Assembly (NCBI RefSeq): GCF_008710095.1
Contig: NZ_VYKJ01000006.1
Location: forward strand, 258,318 to 322,317
Length of the DNA: 64,000 nt
Reading direction: 5' to 3'
Source of the DNA: Affinibrenneria salicis
Lineage (GTDB): Bacteria > Pseudomonadota > Gammaproteobacteria > Enterobacterales > Enterobacteriaceae
Part shown: positions 45,371-55,026 of the stretch, piece after piece
How the letters are laid out: each line of letters starts with the position of its first letter
How positions within the stretch are numbered: position 1 is the stretch's first letter
Translations under genes and position numbers: made by a program
The notes under the pieces: model-generated
Told to the model about the DNA's origin: nothing
Databases searched by the model: none
The model's input: only the letters and a program-made list of their open reading frames with translations

Positions 45371-46078
45371 ATGGTCTATAAATCCATCGCGGATAAATTA
45401 TGCATTCGCCTCAATTCATCAGCTTATAATATTGGCGCGCCTTTACCGGCGGAGATGAAACTTGCAGAAGAATTCGGCGTTTCACGCATGACGATTCGCC
45501 GCGCCATTAATCTGCTGGTGGCGTCGGGAATGGTGGTTCGGCGGCACGGCAGCGGCACTTATGTCGCGCGAAAAGATGTATACCATGAAACGTCAAGCCT
45601 TACCGGCATGGTTGAGGGGGTGCAGCGGCAGGGCAAAAACGTGGTCAGTAAGGTGCTGGATTTTGAAGTTATTCCCGCCCCTCCGTCGATTGCCTGTCAG
45701 TTAAGACTCCGGGCTGACGAACGTCTCTATTTTTCGCGCCGCGTGAGATATGTCGATGGCAAGCCGCTGCTGGTTGAAGACAGTTACATGCCCGTTAAGC
45801 TGTTCCGTAATCTGTCGATTGCGCATCTGGAAGGCTCGAAACTAAATTACATTGAGAAAGAGTGCAATATTATTATCGGCGGCAATAACGAAGGCCTGAT
45901 ACCTGTTTTGGCGGATAAACAGATAGCCGCGTTAATGGAGGTGCCTGAAAAAACGCCGCTGTTACGTATCACGTCGCTTTTCTATAGCGTTGACGGGGAA
46001 TACCTGAACTATTCGGTTATGTATCGTAATGCCAACGTATACCAGGTTGAATATTGTCTAAAACGTATTTACGCCTGA
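45371..46078 (+). CDS. GntR-family regulator with UTRA domain
   Basis: A 235-residue HutC/FarR-subfamily repressor: winged helix at ~1-70 (PLPAEMKLAEEFGVSRMTIRRAIN, VVRRHGSGTYVA) and UTRA effector domain at ~90-230 (LRLRADERLYFSRRVRYVDGKPLLVEDSYMP). Its ligand is probably a sugar phosphate or polyol derivative. It sits upstream of no intact catabolic gene. The decayed polyol dehydrogenase on its 5' side and the polyol cluster 8 kb downstream hint at its former regulon (inference). A MITE lies 44 bp after the stop. Confidence 0.88.
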   Translation: MVYKSIADKLCIRLNSSAYNIGAPLPAEMKLAEEFGVSRMTIRRAINLLVASGMVVRRHGSGTYVARKDVYHETSSLTGMVEGVQRQGKNVVSKVLDFEVIPAPPSIACQLRLRADERLYFSRRVRYVDGKPLLVEDSYMPVKLFRNLSIAHLEGSKLNYIEKECNIIIGGNNEGLIPVLADKQIAALMEVPEKTPLLRITSLFYSVDGEYLNYSVMYRNANVYQVEYCLKRIYA

Positions 46079-46122
46079 ATACGGCCGAAAACATGAGAAC
46101 GGGGCACGATAGCCCTGCACTG

Positions 46123-46290
46123 CTAAATAGCTTCGCGCATTGATGCTTCACTTTTGACCATGCCACAGCGCGTAACTGATGATAAACGTATTAAAATAAT
46201 TATTAAAAACAGTCTATTATGGTTTTATCATAATATCGTTGTCACTTAACCTGCAGGGCAAGTGTAGCGCTATTATGCGAAACTATTTAG
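46123..46290 (+). mobile_element. MITE copy B (168 bp)
   Basis: Terminal inverted repeats CTAAATAGCTTCGC at the left and its near-perfect complement GCGAAACTATTTAG at the right enclose an AT-rich core without an open frame. Copy C at 57516 is closely similar over the whole length; copy A at 12754 is more diverged. It has no transposase, so it is non-autonomous. Target duplication is not obvious; a TA duplication inside the termini is possible if the element is IS630/mariner-like. Confidence 0.75.
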
Positions 46291-46739
46291 TCATCGAAAA
46301 AACGTATCGGGCCAGATTCTGTCGCGGAGATGCTTAGCGCGGGGCCGTCTGAATCAGGCTGTGTCCCGCAATTCATTTTCGCTGACTGACGGTGAGAAAA
46401 ACACATTATTTGGGGCATTTTGAACTGATTTCGTGAGTTTTACGGCTGCCTGCCGTCAGGGGGCGGTTTTTCATCGGCACGACAATTGCGGAACACCGCC
46501 TGGTTTATCTGCCGTTTTGAACCCGGGCCGGATTCGGCATTCTCACGAATTGCGCGCGCGGGCTACTCGCTGCGCTTGTCTTGCGGGGCAGCCTGACGTC
46601 CGTTAAATATGCGCGGCATTTTGTCTGCGTGCCGCCGTGTTCAAACCGGCGGCGCCTCGCCAGTTACGCCTGCCGGGCGTGACTACGAATCGTCACGCTC
46701 AGGCAGGCCGAAAAGCGGCGCGGCTTTTGCGCGCCGGGG
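46291..46739. other. Intergenic region, nothing recognised
   Basis: About 450 bp between MITE copy B and the chemoreceptor stop codon. Some GC-rich inverted segments occur (for example around 46445-46470, GGCTGCCTGCCGTCAGGGGG), but I see no gene, tRNA or clear terminator. Confidence 0.4.
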
Positions 46740-48401
46740 TTAAAAGGTTTCCCAGTTATCCCCTTTGTTCTTTCCCTGTTGCGGTCTGGCCGGCGCCATG
46801 GTCAGCGCCGGCGCGTCCGCCGGTTTTGCCGGCAGGGTCGGCCGCAGGAGCGGCTGCGTTTTGCTGTCCGGCAGTTTGAACGCGGCCACGGCATTGGTCA
46901 GATGATGGACCTGTTCCTCCAGCGACGCGGCGGCGGCGGCGGATTCCTGAACCAGCGCCGCATTCTGTTGCGTAACCCCGTCCATTTCGGTGACCGCCTG
47001 CTCAACCTGACTGATGCCGCGGCTTTGCTCGTCGGACGCGGTGGCAATTTCCCCCATCAGATCGTTGATGCGGGTAATGGAAGTGATGATGGCCGACATC
47101 GCCTCGCCCGTCTGGGTGACCTGCTTCGAGCCGGTGTTGACGCCCGCGACCGACTCGCTGATGAGTCCTTCAATCTCTTTGGCCGCCTGAGCGCTGCGCT
47201 GCGCCAGATTGCGCACCTCGCCGGCTACCACCGCGAACCCGCGCCCCTGCTCGCCGGCTCTGGCGGCCTCAACGGCGGCATTGAGCGCCAGAATATTGGT
47301 CTGAAACGCAATGCTGTTGATTACGCTGGTTATATCCTCGATCTTCTTCGAACTGGCGGTAATACCGTGCATCGTCGTCACCACTTCCTGCGCGACTTTT
47401 TCGCCGGCCTGCGCCGCGCTCACCGCCTGCTGAGTCAGGCTGCTGGCCTGATAAACATTTTCCGTATTCTGTTTTACCGTCGCGCCCAGTTGTTCCATGC
47501 TGGCCGCGGTTTGCGCCAGCGCGGAGGCCTGCTGTTCCGTTCGGGAGGACAAATCGATATTGCCGGCGGCGATCTCCTGTGATGCGTGGGATACGGTATA
47601 GCCGGAATCGCGCACCTGACCGATAATCTCGACCAGCGACAGGCGCATCCGCTCCATTGAACGCATTACATCGCCGATTTCACCTTTTACCGAGGCGTCC
47701 ACCGGCGTATTCAGCAGACCGCTGGCGATCTGGCTGCAGTGATCTTTGGCGATATCGAGCTGGTTCAGCACGTAGCGTTTCATCAAGACCATCATCACGA
47801 CGATAACCGCAATAAACAGCGCGGCAAAAACGCCCACCAGCGCCAGCGCAGAATTAAAGCTCGCCTGCGCGTCCTGGTTTAAATCTCTGGCGTACTGTTC
47901 ACGGAACGCCAGCAGCTTATCCAGCGCTATTTCATACTGGTGATCCAGCTGCGATACGGTGGCAATCTGTTGACTGAAACGTAACCGATCGTTATTGCGG
48001 GCGGCGTCCAGCAGCGGCTGCACCCCTTGTTGACGATAGGCAAGATAGCTGGCGCGATAGGCCTCGGCCAGCGCCGCTTCCCCTGGCTGTTTAGGCGAAT
48101 CAAGGTACGCCTGGAAGGCTGTATCCGCTTTGCCGGATATCGCCTCCATCTCATCGAAAATCTGTTTCGCGCGCGGCGCATTATTGCCATCCATCTCCTG
48201 CATGTATTCCATCAGGCGAACGCGCAGAGTACGACTGTGGTTAATCGGGTCGATAACCGATAACACGACGCGAATTTCTTTGTTCACGCTGTCGAGAGAA
48301 TTATTGCTGCGGATTAATAGCCAGACGTTGGATATTGTGCTGGCGATAAAAATAAAGAGTAATGTACTGAGAACCAGAATAGAAAATCGTTTAATTGACA
48401 T
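46740..48401 (-). CDS. Methyl-accepting chemotaxis protein with NWETF tether
   Basis: A 553-residue transmembrane chemoreceptor: TM1 at ~8-30, a periplasmic four-helix-bundle ligand domain (~35-190), TM2 at ~192-215 ([20 protein letters not shown]), HAMP, methylation helices and the signalling hairpin ([20 protein letters not shown]...[18 protein letters not shown]). It ends in NWETF, the pentapeptide that recruits CheR and CheB in enteric high-abundance receptors. The ATG at 48401 (MSIKRFS) has AGGA 7 bp upstream. The ligand is unknown. It is an orphan gene with no che genes nearby. Confidence 0.92.
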   Translation of the reverse strand: MSIKRFSILVLSTLLFIFIASTISNVWLLIRSNNSLDSVNKEIRVVLSVIDPINHSRTLRVRLMEYMQEMDGNNAPRAKQIFDEMEAISGKADTAFQAYLDSPKQPGEAALAEAYRASYLAYRQQGVQPLLDAARNNDRLRFSQQIATVSQLDHQYEIALDKLLAFREQYARDLNQDAQASFNSALALVGVFAALFIAVIVVMMVLMKRYVLNQLDIAKDHCSQIASGLLNTPVDASVKGEIGDVMRSMERMRLSLVEIIGQVRDSGYTVSHASQEIAAGNIDLSSRTEQQASALAQTAASMEQLGATVKQNTENVYQASSLTQQAVSAAQAGEKVAQEVVTTMHGITASSKKIEDITSVINSIAFQTNILALNAAVEAARAGEQGRGFAVVAGEVRNLAQRSAQAAKEIEGLISESVAGVNTGSKQVTQTGEAMSAIITSITRINDLMGEIATASDEQSRGISQVEQAVTEMDGVTQQNAALVQESAAAAASLEEQVHHLTNAVAAFKLPDSKTQPLLRPTLPAKPADAPALTMAPARPQQGKNKGDNWETF

Positions 48402-48652
48402 GGCCATTCCTGTGCAGATGGTAATCCTGAAATTAATTATCCCCGCGGTGTTTCGATATGCAGAAAACGAACGCGCCTGCATGTGCAAGATGAAGGGAAG
48501 CGCACTTACTATCGGCAGGGGGGGGCATAAGCTATAGCTTTACTTTTGTAACATAGTGTTTGTAATTATTTTTATCGTGCGGCGGGATCATTTGCGGGCG
48601 GGAGAAGAATCGCTGCCGAATGTATTCGATTGTCGGGGCGACTTTCCCCGGC

Positions 48653-48924
48653 ATAACTAAAATAATTTGAGTTGCAGCAAGGCGGCGACACAACGGCAAA
48701 TTCGTCGGCAACCAATTTGTCCAGCCAACGGGCCGACCTGCGGTGAGAGGCAGGCCGGCGCGCATTAATCCCCGGCAGATTACATCAGTAAGTGGCCGGG
48801 GGAAGCGATAAATCTGCCGGCAGCAGAGTTGAACGCCGATGGCGGCGGTCCGGCAAGGGCGAGCCCATGGATGGGGCGAGTAACCAGGCCAACGTATCTG
48901 CAACTTGCAGTATGCAGTGGTATA
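48653..48924 (+). repeat. 272-bp intergenic repeat, copy 1
   Basis: Shares near-identical sequence with copy 2 at 49894-50165 in the same orientation. It begins near CTAAAATAATTTGAGTTGCA and ends CTGCAACTTGCAGTATGCAG then TATA; the ends are imperfect inverted repeats of each other (GAGTTGCAG / CTGCAACTT). No genuine coding capacity was seen. An open frame across the minus strand is present in both copies but consists of repeat-derived sequence. Confidence 0.75.
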
Positions 48925-48977
48925 CAACCGACGGGCTCCCACAGCGTTCCCCCCGGAGCCCGTTGGCGCGAACAGGA

Positions 48978-49775
48978 TTATGACTCAGGCAGGTAAATTT
49001 CCGCCTTCATAAAAATAACCGCCTCCCCGATGATCCGCACGCGATCGCCGGCCAGTTCGCATCGCAAATAACCGCCGCGGGCCGAGGCCTGAAAGGCGGA
49101 TAATGTCTTTTTGCCGAGCTTTTCGGCCCACCAGGGAACCAGCGTCGCGTGGGTGGAGCCGGTTACCGGATCTTCCGGTATACCCACGCCCGGTGCGAAA
49201 CTGCGCGAAACGAAATCGTGAGCTTCCCCGCGAGCGGTAATAACCAGCCCGGTGGCGCCGAGTCGAGCTATCTGCTGCATATCCGGAATAAACGCGCGCA
49301 CCGCCGCCTCATTCGCCAGTTCGACAAAGATGTTGGCGTCGTGGCGGAAGATATTTTGCGACCGGTGTTGGAAAATGTCGGCAATGGGCGGCGGCAGTTC
49401 CTTCAGCGGTTGAGCGGGCATTGCAGGAATATCAAGGCAATAGCCCGCGTCTTCGGCTGAAACGCGCAGCGCGCCGATGCGGGTAAAAAACGTGATATCG
49501 CCCTGCACCTTATAGCAGGAGATCAGAATGTGCGCCGTAGCGAGGGTGGCATGGCCGCAAAAATCGACTTCGGTGGTTGGCGTAAACCAGCGCAACTGCC
49601 AGCCGTTATCTCTGGCGCAGGCGAATGCGGTTTCGGCAAGGTTATTTTCCGCCGCAATCGCCTGCATAACCTCATCATCTAACCATTGCTGCAGGACGAT
49701 GACCGCGGCCGGATTACCGGCAAAGACGCGCGTGGAAAAAGCATCGACCTGATACATTGTCATTGTTTTTGGCAT
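48978..49775 (-). CDS. PhzF-family isomerase/epimerase-like protein
   Basis: About 265 residues of the PhzF (diaminopimelate-epimerase fold) family: YQVDAFSTRVFAGNPAAVIVL at the N-terminus, catalytic-type Glu48 in ENNLAETAFA, FCGHATLATAH and the C-terminal GIPEDPVTGSTHATLVPWW. Most enteric homologues act outside phenazine synthesis and their substrates are unknown. ATG 49775 (MPKTMTM) is preferred; an ATG at 49802 is also possible. The gene is framed by two direct copies of the 272-bp repeat. Confidence 0.88.
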   Translation of the reverse strand: MPKTMTMYQVDAFSTRVFAGNPAAVIVLQQWLDDEVMQAIAAENNLAETAFACARDNGWQLRWFTPTTEVDFCGHATLATAHILISCYKVQGDITFFTRIGALRVSAEDAGYCLDIPAMPAQPLKELPPPIADIFQHRSQNIFRHDANIFVELANEAAVRAFIPDMQQIARLGATGLVITARGEAHDFVSRSFAPGVGIPEDPVTGSTHATLVPWWAEKLGKKTLSAFQASARGGYLRCELAGDRVRIIGEAVIFMKAEIYLPES

Positions 49776-49893
49776 GTGGTGTCCCATCAAAGATTTATTC
49801 ATGTCGTATCTGAGTCGCCTGCGTTGACAATGGTGTAAAGCTATTTCCGTTTCACCGGCGCCTGATAATCATAACGGGATAATGATATGGCGT

Positions 49894-50165
49894 TATACCT
49901 AAAATAATTCGAGTTGCAGCAAGGCGGCGACACAGCGACAAATTCGTCGGCAACCAATTTGTCCAGCCAACGGGCCGACCTGCGGTGAGAGGCAGGATGG
50001 CGCTCATTAATCCCCGGCAGATTACATCAGTAAGTGGCCGGGGGAAGCGATAAATCTGCCGGCAGCAGAGCTGAACGCCGATGGCGGCGGCCCGGCAAGG
50101 GCGAGCCCATGGATGGATCGAGTAACCAGACCAACGTATCTGCAACGTGAATTATGAAGGGTATA
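49894..50165 (+). repeat. 272-bp intergenic repeat, copy 2
   Basis: It starts TATACCTAAAATAATTCGAG and ends TATCTGCAACGTGAATTATG followed by AAGGGTATA. Its TATACC...GGTATA-like termini are imperfect inverted repeats. It differs from copy 1 by scattered substitutions only and has the same length, with phzF between the two. Confidence 0.78.
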
Positions 50166-50291
50166 TACTTGTCATAATTCAGGCCGCAGACGTGTCGCTT
50201 CCGTTATTCGCGGCCCGGGGACTCGCTCTTGCGCGATGGCGGAAAGCCTCGTTATTGACAAAATATCATTACCCTCAAAGGAAGGAAAATT

Positions 50292-50522
50292 ATGAAAACA
50301 CCAATCGCAGCCGCTCTTCTGTTATTTGCGGCCGGCGCCGTACAGGCCGGCGACGCTCATGTATGTCGTTCCGACGCTCAGTCTATCGATAAGGTAAAAA
50401 GTCTTACCGACAACACGGTATTTACCTGTGGCGAGCAGCTAAAAGGCACGCTGCCTCAACTGGCGAAACTGGGATGGCAGATTGTACAAATCGTACAACA
50501 AACGGAAGATCCGGCCGTATAG
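50292..50522 (+). CDS. Small secreted protein of unknown function
   Basis: A 76-residue protein with a signal peptide (AAALLLFAAGAVQAGDA) and two cysteines (HVCRSDAQ, FTCGEQ) likely to form a disulfide in the periplasm. The mature part is ~57 residues and ends LPQLAKLGWQIVQIVQQ. GGAAGG lies 6-11 bp upstream of the ATG. I do not recognise the family. Confidence 0.7.
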   Translation: MKTPIAAALLLFAAGAVQAGDAHVCRSDAQSIDKVKSLTDNTVFTCGEQLKGTLPQLAKLGWQIVQIVQQTEDPAV

Positions 50523-50883
50523 GCTAAAATTTATCACGAATTAATTATTCAGAAACCCTGACGCCGGACGCGCCTGAAAAATAGCGCCGCTTCGGCCATG
50601 CTGATTATCGCGTCGCGTTAACAATGCAGGACGCAAATGTCCGGGGGGGCTGCTTGCCGCGCGGCCGGTATGTATTACGCCGACGGTTTCACCGTATGTG
50701 CGCAGGGGGATATTGGTTTACCACACAGCATCGGCAATGCGTGAATACGTCTGACGGCGCCGGGATGGCCGGCTCCGGCGAAGAGGCGCCGACGGCGATT
50801 ATAGTTATCCTGTTTCGGCTCCGTCCGCGCTTCATCGCTAAAGCCTGCTTGCCGCGCGGCTTCTTCGGCGTCGTATTCGGCCA
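50523..50883. other. Intergenic region, possible small decayed frame
   Basis: A 361-bp gap before the mviM stop. On the minus strand a 70-residue frame (50675-50887, MMAEYDAEEAARQAGF...) starts on the mviM stop codon. Its first ~25 residues look protein-like but the rest does not, so it may be a truncated former operon partner. Nothing else was seen. Confidence 0.35.
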
Positions 50884-51801
50884 TCAAACCTCATGGCGCA
50901 ATAATTTTTCCACCGTGCGCTGCGCGATTAGCGCCTGTTCGCCCGATGTTTCCGGCGCGGTTTGATTTTGTACGCAGTCGATAAAGTGTTGAACACAGCC
51001 GACAAAGCCCCGCTGTTCCAGCGTGCTTTGCCAGTCTGGCGCATGGCGGAAAACGGTTCCTTTTCCGCTGTCCTCGCACCATTCCCGCATACCCGTTACG
51101 CGCAGTAAAGCGCCGCTGGACACGGCCTGGACATACTCCTGCTGACCGCCGGCATGGCGATGCATACTGGTGGTAATCTGCAGATCCTGACACGTGAAAT
51201 GATGTTCCGCATAAATCATCTCGCCTTTTTCGTTCGCGGCAATATTACCGCTCTGCAGGTTGACCGGCCCTCCCGCCAGCCATAGCGCCGTATCGACAAC
51301 GTGTAGATAGTCATCCAGCAGGGTAAAACGCACATCGTTCGGCCCGATACTATTGCCGCGATGCTTATCCATGCGCAGCGAGGACATGCTGGCCGAAAAT
51401 GTTTTTAACTGACGATACATCGGGGCAAACCGGCGGTTGAAGCCGACCATCAGCGTCAGCTTTTTGTCACTGGCCAGCTCCACCAGTCGTTCCGCTTCAG
51501 CCAGATTTTCCGCTAACGGTTTATCTACGCAGACATGGACGCCCAGACGCAACAATTCGCTGACCACGGCATAATGACTGCCGGTGGCGCTGTGGACGAA
51601 CACGGCGTCGCACCGTTGCGCCAGTTCGCCAAGAGAGCTAATGTACGGCAGGCGATACGCATTACAAATGGGCAGCGCCTTCTCCCGCGTCGGTGAAAAC
51701 GCGCCTTCCAGTACCCAGTCGTTTGCGGCGGACAGTACCGGCAGCCAGGCCTTTTGTGCAATGCCCCCCAAACCCACCACGCCAATGCGTAATTTAGTCA
51801 T
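50884..51801 (-). CDS. mviM: Gfo/Idh/MocA-family oxidoreductase MviM (YceM)
   Basis: A 305-residue NAD(P)-dependent oxidoreductase-like protein closely resembling E. coli MviM/YceM along its length: LRIGVVGLGGIAQKAWLPVL (Rossmann motif), GVHVCVDKPLAENL, LTLMVGFNRRFAP and STLEQRGFVGC. GGAG 8 bp before ATG 51801 fixes the start. The biochemical function is unknown. In E. coli it precedes mviN (murJ); here no mviN follows. Confidence 0.9.
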   Translation of the reverse strand: MTKLRIGVVGLGGIAQKAWLPVLSAANDWVLEGAFSPTREKALPICNAYRLPYISSLGELAQRCDAVFVHSATGSHYAVVSELLRLGVHVCVDKPLAENLAEAERLVELASDKKLTLMVGFNRRFAPMYRQLKTFSASMSSLRMDKHRGNSIGPNDVRFTLLDDYLHVVDTALWLAGGPVNLQSGNIAANEKGEMIYAEHHFTCQDLQITTSMHRHAGGQQEYVQAVSSGALLRVTGMREWCEDSGKGTVFRHAPDWQSTLEQRGFVGCVQHFIDCVQNQTAPETSGEQALIAQRTVEKLLRHEV

Positions 51802-52822
51802 ATTTAAGCTCCAGCTATCCCGTGATTTAGCATCATCGGCCATTTTCTGCAGGTTCGCTACACCATGGCATCACCAATGCGTTTATCTGACGGTTGGTCA
51901 TAACTCCGGCCCGTGGTAATGGTGTTTCCAATCAGCCATCGATCGCTTTTTCATGGCGCTCCGCCGGGCGGGAGAAGCAAATCGTGATCTTGCCCGGCCG
52001 CGGTGGATACCGCTTTACGCGAGATTGCTTTCCTCAAACTGTAGCGGTCTTAGACCGCCGTTGTCGCGGGAGGCGACGATGCCGGTGTAATCGACGTCCA
52101 TACATATATTCAAATATTGCCGGTTTAATCACTTCCTGCGCGTTGAATCTTTTTCCATGAACGCGCTTTACGTTACGGACTGTAAAAAATGCTCCGCACA
52201 GGCATTGTTGTCGCAGCAGACCTTTGCTCTTATGCTACATACCCGTTCGTTATTATTTGTAATATCCCCTTCATGCAGCAAGCTGCAGTCGCGTTGGTTT
52301 CGTCACTTGCCCTGCCATGGGCTGGCTCGTCCTTGCAGGGCCAGCCGTCAGCGACGTTCAATTTTGCTGCCGGCAGATTTATCGCTCACCCCGGCCGCTT
52401 ACTGCGCTACGCTGACGGGGATTAATGGGAGAGTCCGTCTCTCACCGAAGGTCAGACATTCGTTGCCGACCAATTTATCGCTGTAGCGCCGCCGTGCTGC
52501 AACTCGAATTATTTGGGAGATATATTAATAATAAATGGAAAAGCGATTTTTCTGTCGGCGTTCGCTATCGCGCCGCCCGCTCATTACACAGTTGACGGGA
52601 CACCTGCTTTGCCGGCGTCGCGTTGAAATGCATAGCCGCCGGATTCACCGGCGGTTTTAACCACGCCGATACGCTCAGCCGGGGGCGGCGCCCGCTGACG
52701 AAACTTTGGCGTATATTGATGACGGAAACGGTCTCTTAAGGGCTTTCGCTGGCGCCATGGCGCATTTGTTAACGATTTCACTCAATTAACCGGCGGCCGC
52801 TATTCGCGGGGAGGGGGCATTA
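51802..52822. other. Intergenic region containing repeat copy 3
   Basis: About 1 kb without a convincing gene. Apart from the repeat at 52263-52524, no recognisable motif was seen. Short frames have no domain features. Confidence 0.4.
52263..52524 (-). repeat. 272-bp repeat family, copy 3 (diverged, inverted)
   Basis: In reverse complement it reads ATAATTCGAGTTGCAGCA, GCGATAAATCTGCCGGCAGC and CTGCAGCTTGCTGCATGAAG, matching copies 1 and 2 with many substitutions and ~10 bp shorter. It is oriented opposite to them. Confidence 0.65.
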
Positions 52823-52860
52823 TTATAAACAAGTCTGGCGCAGGCCAGTCTTGTTTATAA
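52823..52860 (-). terminator. 17-bp stem hairpin downstream of the ribokinase-family gene
   Basis: TTATAAACAAGTCTGGC, a 4-nt loop GCAG and GCCAGTCTTGTTTATAA form a long stem with one mismatch, 20 bp beyond the kinase stop codon (minus strand). The AT-rich base of the stem gives A/T tracts on both sides, fitting a bidirectional terminator; an operator is less likely at this position. Confidence 0.6.
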
Positions 52861-52879
52861 TTGTATGCCGCGAACAATC

Positions 52880-53812
52880 TCAGCTAAAAAGGCGCTGGCG
52901 ATTTTGGGTGAGCGCGTGCGCGACATCGGGCAACATTGGGAAAGAGCTTTGACCGCCATATTTCTGAATCGAGCATGAACTAATTTCCGCCGCGAAGGGG
53001 ATCGCTTCCTGCAGTGAGATATCGTTCACCAGACAGTAGGCGATGCCGCCGATAAAAGAGTCTCCGGCTCCTGTGGTATCCACTACATCCGGGCAGAATA
53101 CCGCCGGATAGTGTTGCGCGCCCTCATCACTGGACAGTACCGCGCCTTTCTCGCCCAAAGTAATAATCACCTGACCCCTGACCCGTTTGTGTAATTCAGC
53201 GGCACTGGTGAGCGCGTCATTAACGGATGCAACGGACATTTTGCTCATGAAGCTGGCTTCTGTCTCATTCACGACCAGAAAATCGACCAGGCTCAGCGAC
53301 TGCCTGGAAACTTCTCTTGCTGGCGCGTTATTCAGCAAAATCTTACAGTGATGATGGCTGGCTAATTTGATCGCACGCTCAACCACATGGTCAGGAATTT
53401 CCGACTGCAGTATCACCAGTGGCTGTTCTTTAAATAAAGACTCACTGATATCAGATTCCTCGATCAGATAGTTCGCGCCTTTAATAATCGTGCTGCAGTA
53501 ATCGCCGGATTCAAGAATCTGTACAATACCGATGCCGGAGGTTTTGCCTCGCTGGGTAATGTGCGCTACCGATACATTGCTCCCATCTAACGACTTGATC
53601 AGCGCGCTGCCGTAAATATCGTTTCCAACACAGCCGATCATATTCACATTCAGTCCAAGCTTTGCGCATTGAACGGCCTGATTAGCCCCTTTCCCGCCTG
53701 GCATCAGCAGTAATTCATTACCGGTAAATGTTTCGCCTATTTCCGGCAGCCGGTCTTGCTGGACAAGAATGTCGTAGTTAAGACTGCCAATAACAACAAT
53801 ATCATATTTCAT
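52880..53812 (-). CDS. Ribokinase-family (PfkB) sugar kinase
   Basis: A 310-residue cytosolic kinase. The PfkB N-terminal motif GGKGANQAVQCAKLG is near residue 40 and the C-terminal motif DTTGAGDSFIGG near 245, with the catalytic Asp in GAGD. It is closest in appearance to ribokinases, but a pentulose or other sugar is possible. It is transcribed with the RpiR regulator (11 bp apart) and divergent from the isomerase-transporter pair. Base composition is more AT-rich than the flanking genes. Confidence 0.88.
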   Translation of the reverse strand: MKYDIVVIGSLNYDILVQQDRLPEIGETFTGNELLLMPGGKGANQAVQCAKLGLNVNMIGCVGNDIYGSALIKSLDGSNVSVAHITQRGKTSGIGIVQILESGDYCSTIIKGANYLIEESDISESLFKEQPLVILQSEIPDHVVERAIKLASHHHCKILLNNAPAREVSRQSLSLVDFLVVNETEASFMSKMSVASVNDALTSAAELHKRVRGQVIITLGEKGAVLSSDEGAQHYPAVFCPDVVDTTGAGDSFIGGIAYCLVNDISLQEAIPFAAEISSCSIQKYGGQSSFPMLPDVAHALTQNRQRLFS

Positions 53813-53823
53813 TATTTTGGCCC

Positions 53824-54705
53824 TTAATTGGTGGTTCGCTTTGAAACAACCGCATTTCTGGTGTTGTGTAAACTTGTTTGACTCTTTTTACTGGTTTTAC
53901 TGGCAATAATGGTAAATATGGCATCCAGGATATTGAGATGCACAATTCGAGTTGTCGCATTTTCTCCGGTAATCGGGTTGTTTTTTACCGATGAAATTAC
54001 CGAATGCTTTGCTATCAAACTTAAGGGGCTGTTGGGGTAATTAGTCAGACAAATCGTTTCTGCGCCATTCTCATTTGCGGCCTTTACCATTTGAATAATG
54101 TCAGTGGTCTGGCCGGAGTGTGATATAGCAAGCAGTATATCTCCAGGCCGCATTAGAGATGCCGTCATCAGTTGTTTATGGCTGTCACTAAAAACCGATG
54201 AAAAAATTCCAATCTTGAGTAGCTTATGATTGAAATCATCGCAGATGGACCCTGAACCTCCGCAACCCGCAATGAATATTCGCGTGTTTTCCTGTTTATT
54301 AATAAACAGATAGGCAACAGCCTCGATTACCGCGCTATTCACCACGCTTAACGATTCCTGCAGAGCCAGCACTGAATTCAAAAATGTACTCTCGAGCACT
54401 TTTTCGACGTATTGCTCGGAATCTGGTATGACGGGAATATCTAATACATTTTCCTGACTGTTCACTTGTTTTGCGATGTTTATTTTCAGATCATGGAAAC
54501 CAGTAAATCCTAATTTTTTTGAAACTTTGGTAATACTGGAAACACTGACATTCAGATAGTTAGCAATATCAGTGATACACATCTTTGCTAAGGATTGCGG
54601 GTTATCATCAATAAACCGGGCAATGGATCTTTCTTTCTTTCCAAGTTCGGGGGCCAGTGTGCGAGCCAGCAAAAATATTTCATTACCTTCAAGTCTGTTA
54701 TGCAT
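53824..54705 (-). CDS. RpiR-family regulator (HTH + SIS domain)
   Basis: A 293-residue regulator: N-terminal HTH_6 (KKERSIARFIDDNPQSLAKM...ITDIANYLNVSVSSITKV) and C-terminal SIS sugar-phosphate-binding domain (RIFIAGCGGSGSICDDF...LLAISHSGQTTDIIQMV). It probably senses a phosphorylated intermediate of the cluster. It is divergent from the isomerase gene. The three 19-bp palindromes in between are its likely operators. Confidence 0.9.
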   Translation of the reverse strand: MHNRLEGNEIFLLARTLAPELGKKERSIARFIDDNPQSLAKMCITDIANYLNVSVSSITKVSKKLGFTGFHDLKINIAKQVNSQENVLDIPVIPDSEQYVEKVLESTFLNSVLALQESLSVVNSAVIEAVAYLFINKQENTRIFIAGCGGSGSICDDFNHKLLKIGIFSSVFSDSHKQLMTASLMRPGDILLAISHSGQTTDIIQMVKAANENGAETICLTNYPNSPLSLIAKHSVISSVKNNPITGENATTRIVHLNILDAIFTIIASKTSKKSQTSLHNTRNAVVSKRTTN

Positions 54706-54801
54706 TTTAAGGACTCACTTGAAATTTTATCGGTAAGCTAGCATGATCAATATTCGAAAAGTGTTAACCCGATCACATGCTGTAAAATGTTTTACTTTCT
54801 A

Positions 54802-54909
54802 ATTTTACTTAAAGTAAAATAAATAAAGGTTAATACCTGATTTTATTTTACTTTAGATAAAATTGAGGTGTAATATTTTGATTTTAATATATTTTACTAA
54901 GGGTAAAAT
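54802..54909. promoter_or_regulatory. Three 19-bp operator-like palindromes
   Basis: ATTTTACTTAAAGTAAAAT (54802-54820), ATTTTACTTTAGATAAAAT (54845-54863) and ATTTTACTAAGGGTAAAAT (54891-54909) share ATTTTACT-N5-TAAAAT-type arms. Centres are 43 and 46 bp apart. A related inverted arrangement GTAAAATGTTTTAC lies at 54782-54795. They fill the 321-bp divergent region between the RpiR gene and the isomerase gene and fit RpiR-dimer sites capable of looping. Nothing else was recognised in that gap. Confidence 0.65.
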
Positions 54910-55026
54910 CTTAACCTTTAAAATGCAGTATTGAATTTTATTTTTAGTAGTATTTTCTATTGACCATTTACCTATAAAAGAAATCTCATTATAAATGACA
55001 GGAAATTCAATTGAAGGTGATAAAAA

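Noticed and set aside
48532..48942. Minus-strand frame through repeat copy 1 (and the matching frame at 49852-50145)
   Set aside because: The shared protein similarity is only the repeat itself; length and ends differ between copies and there is no domain.
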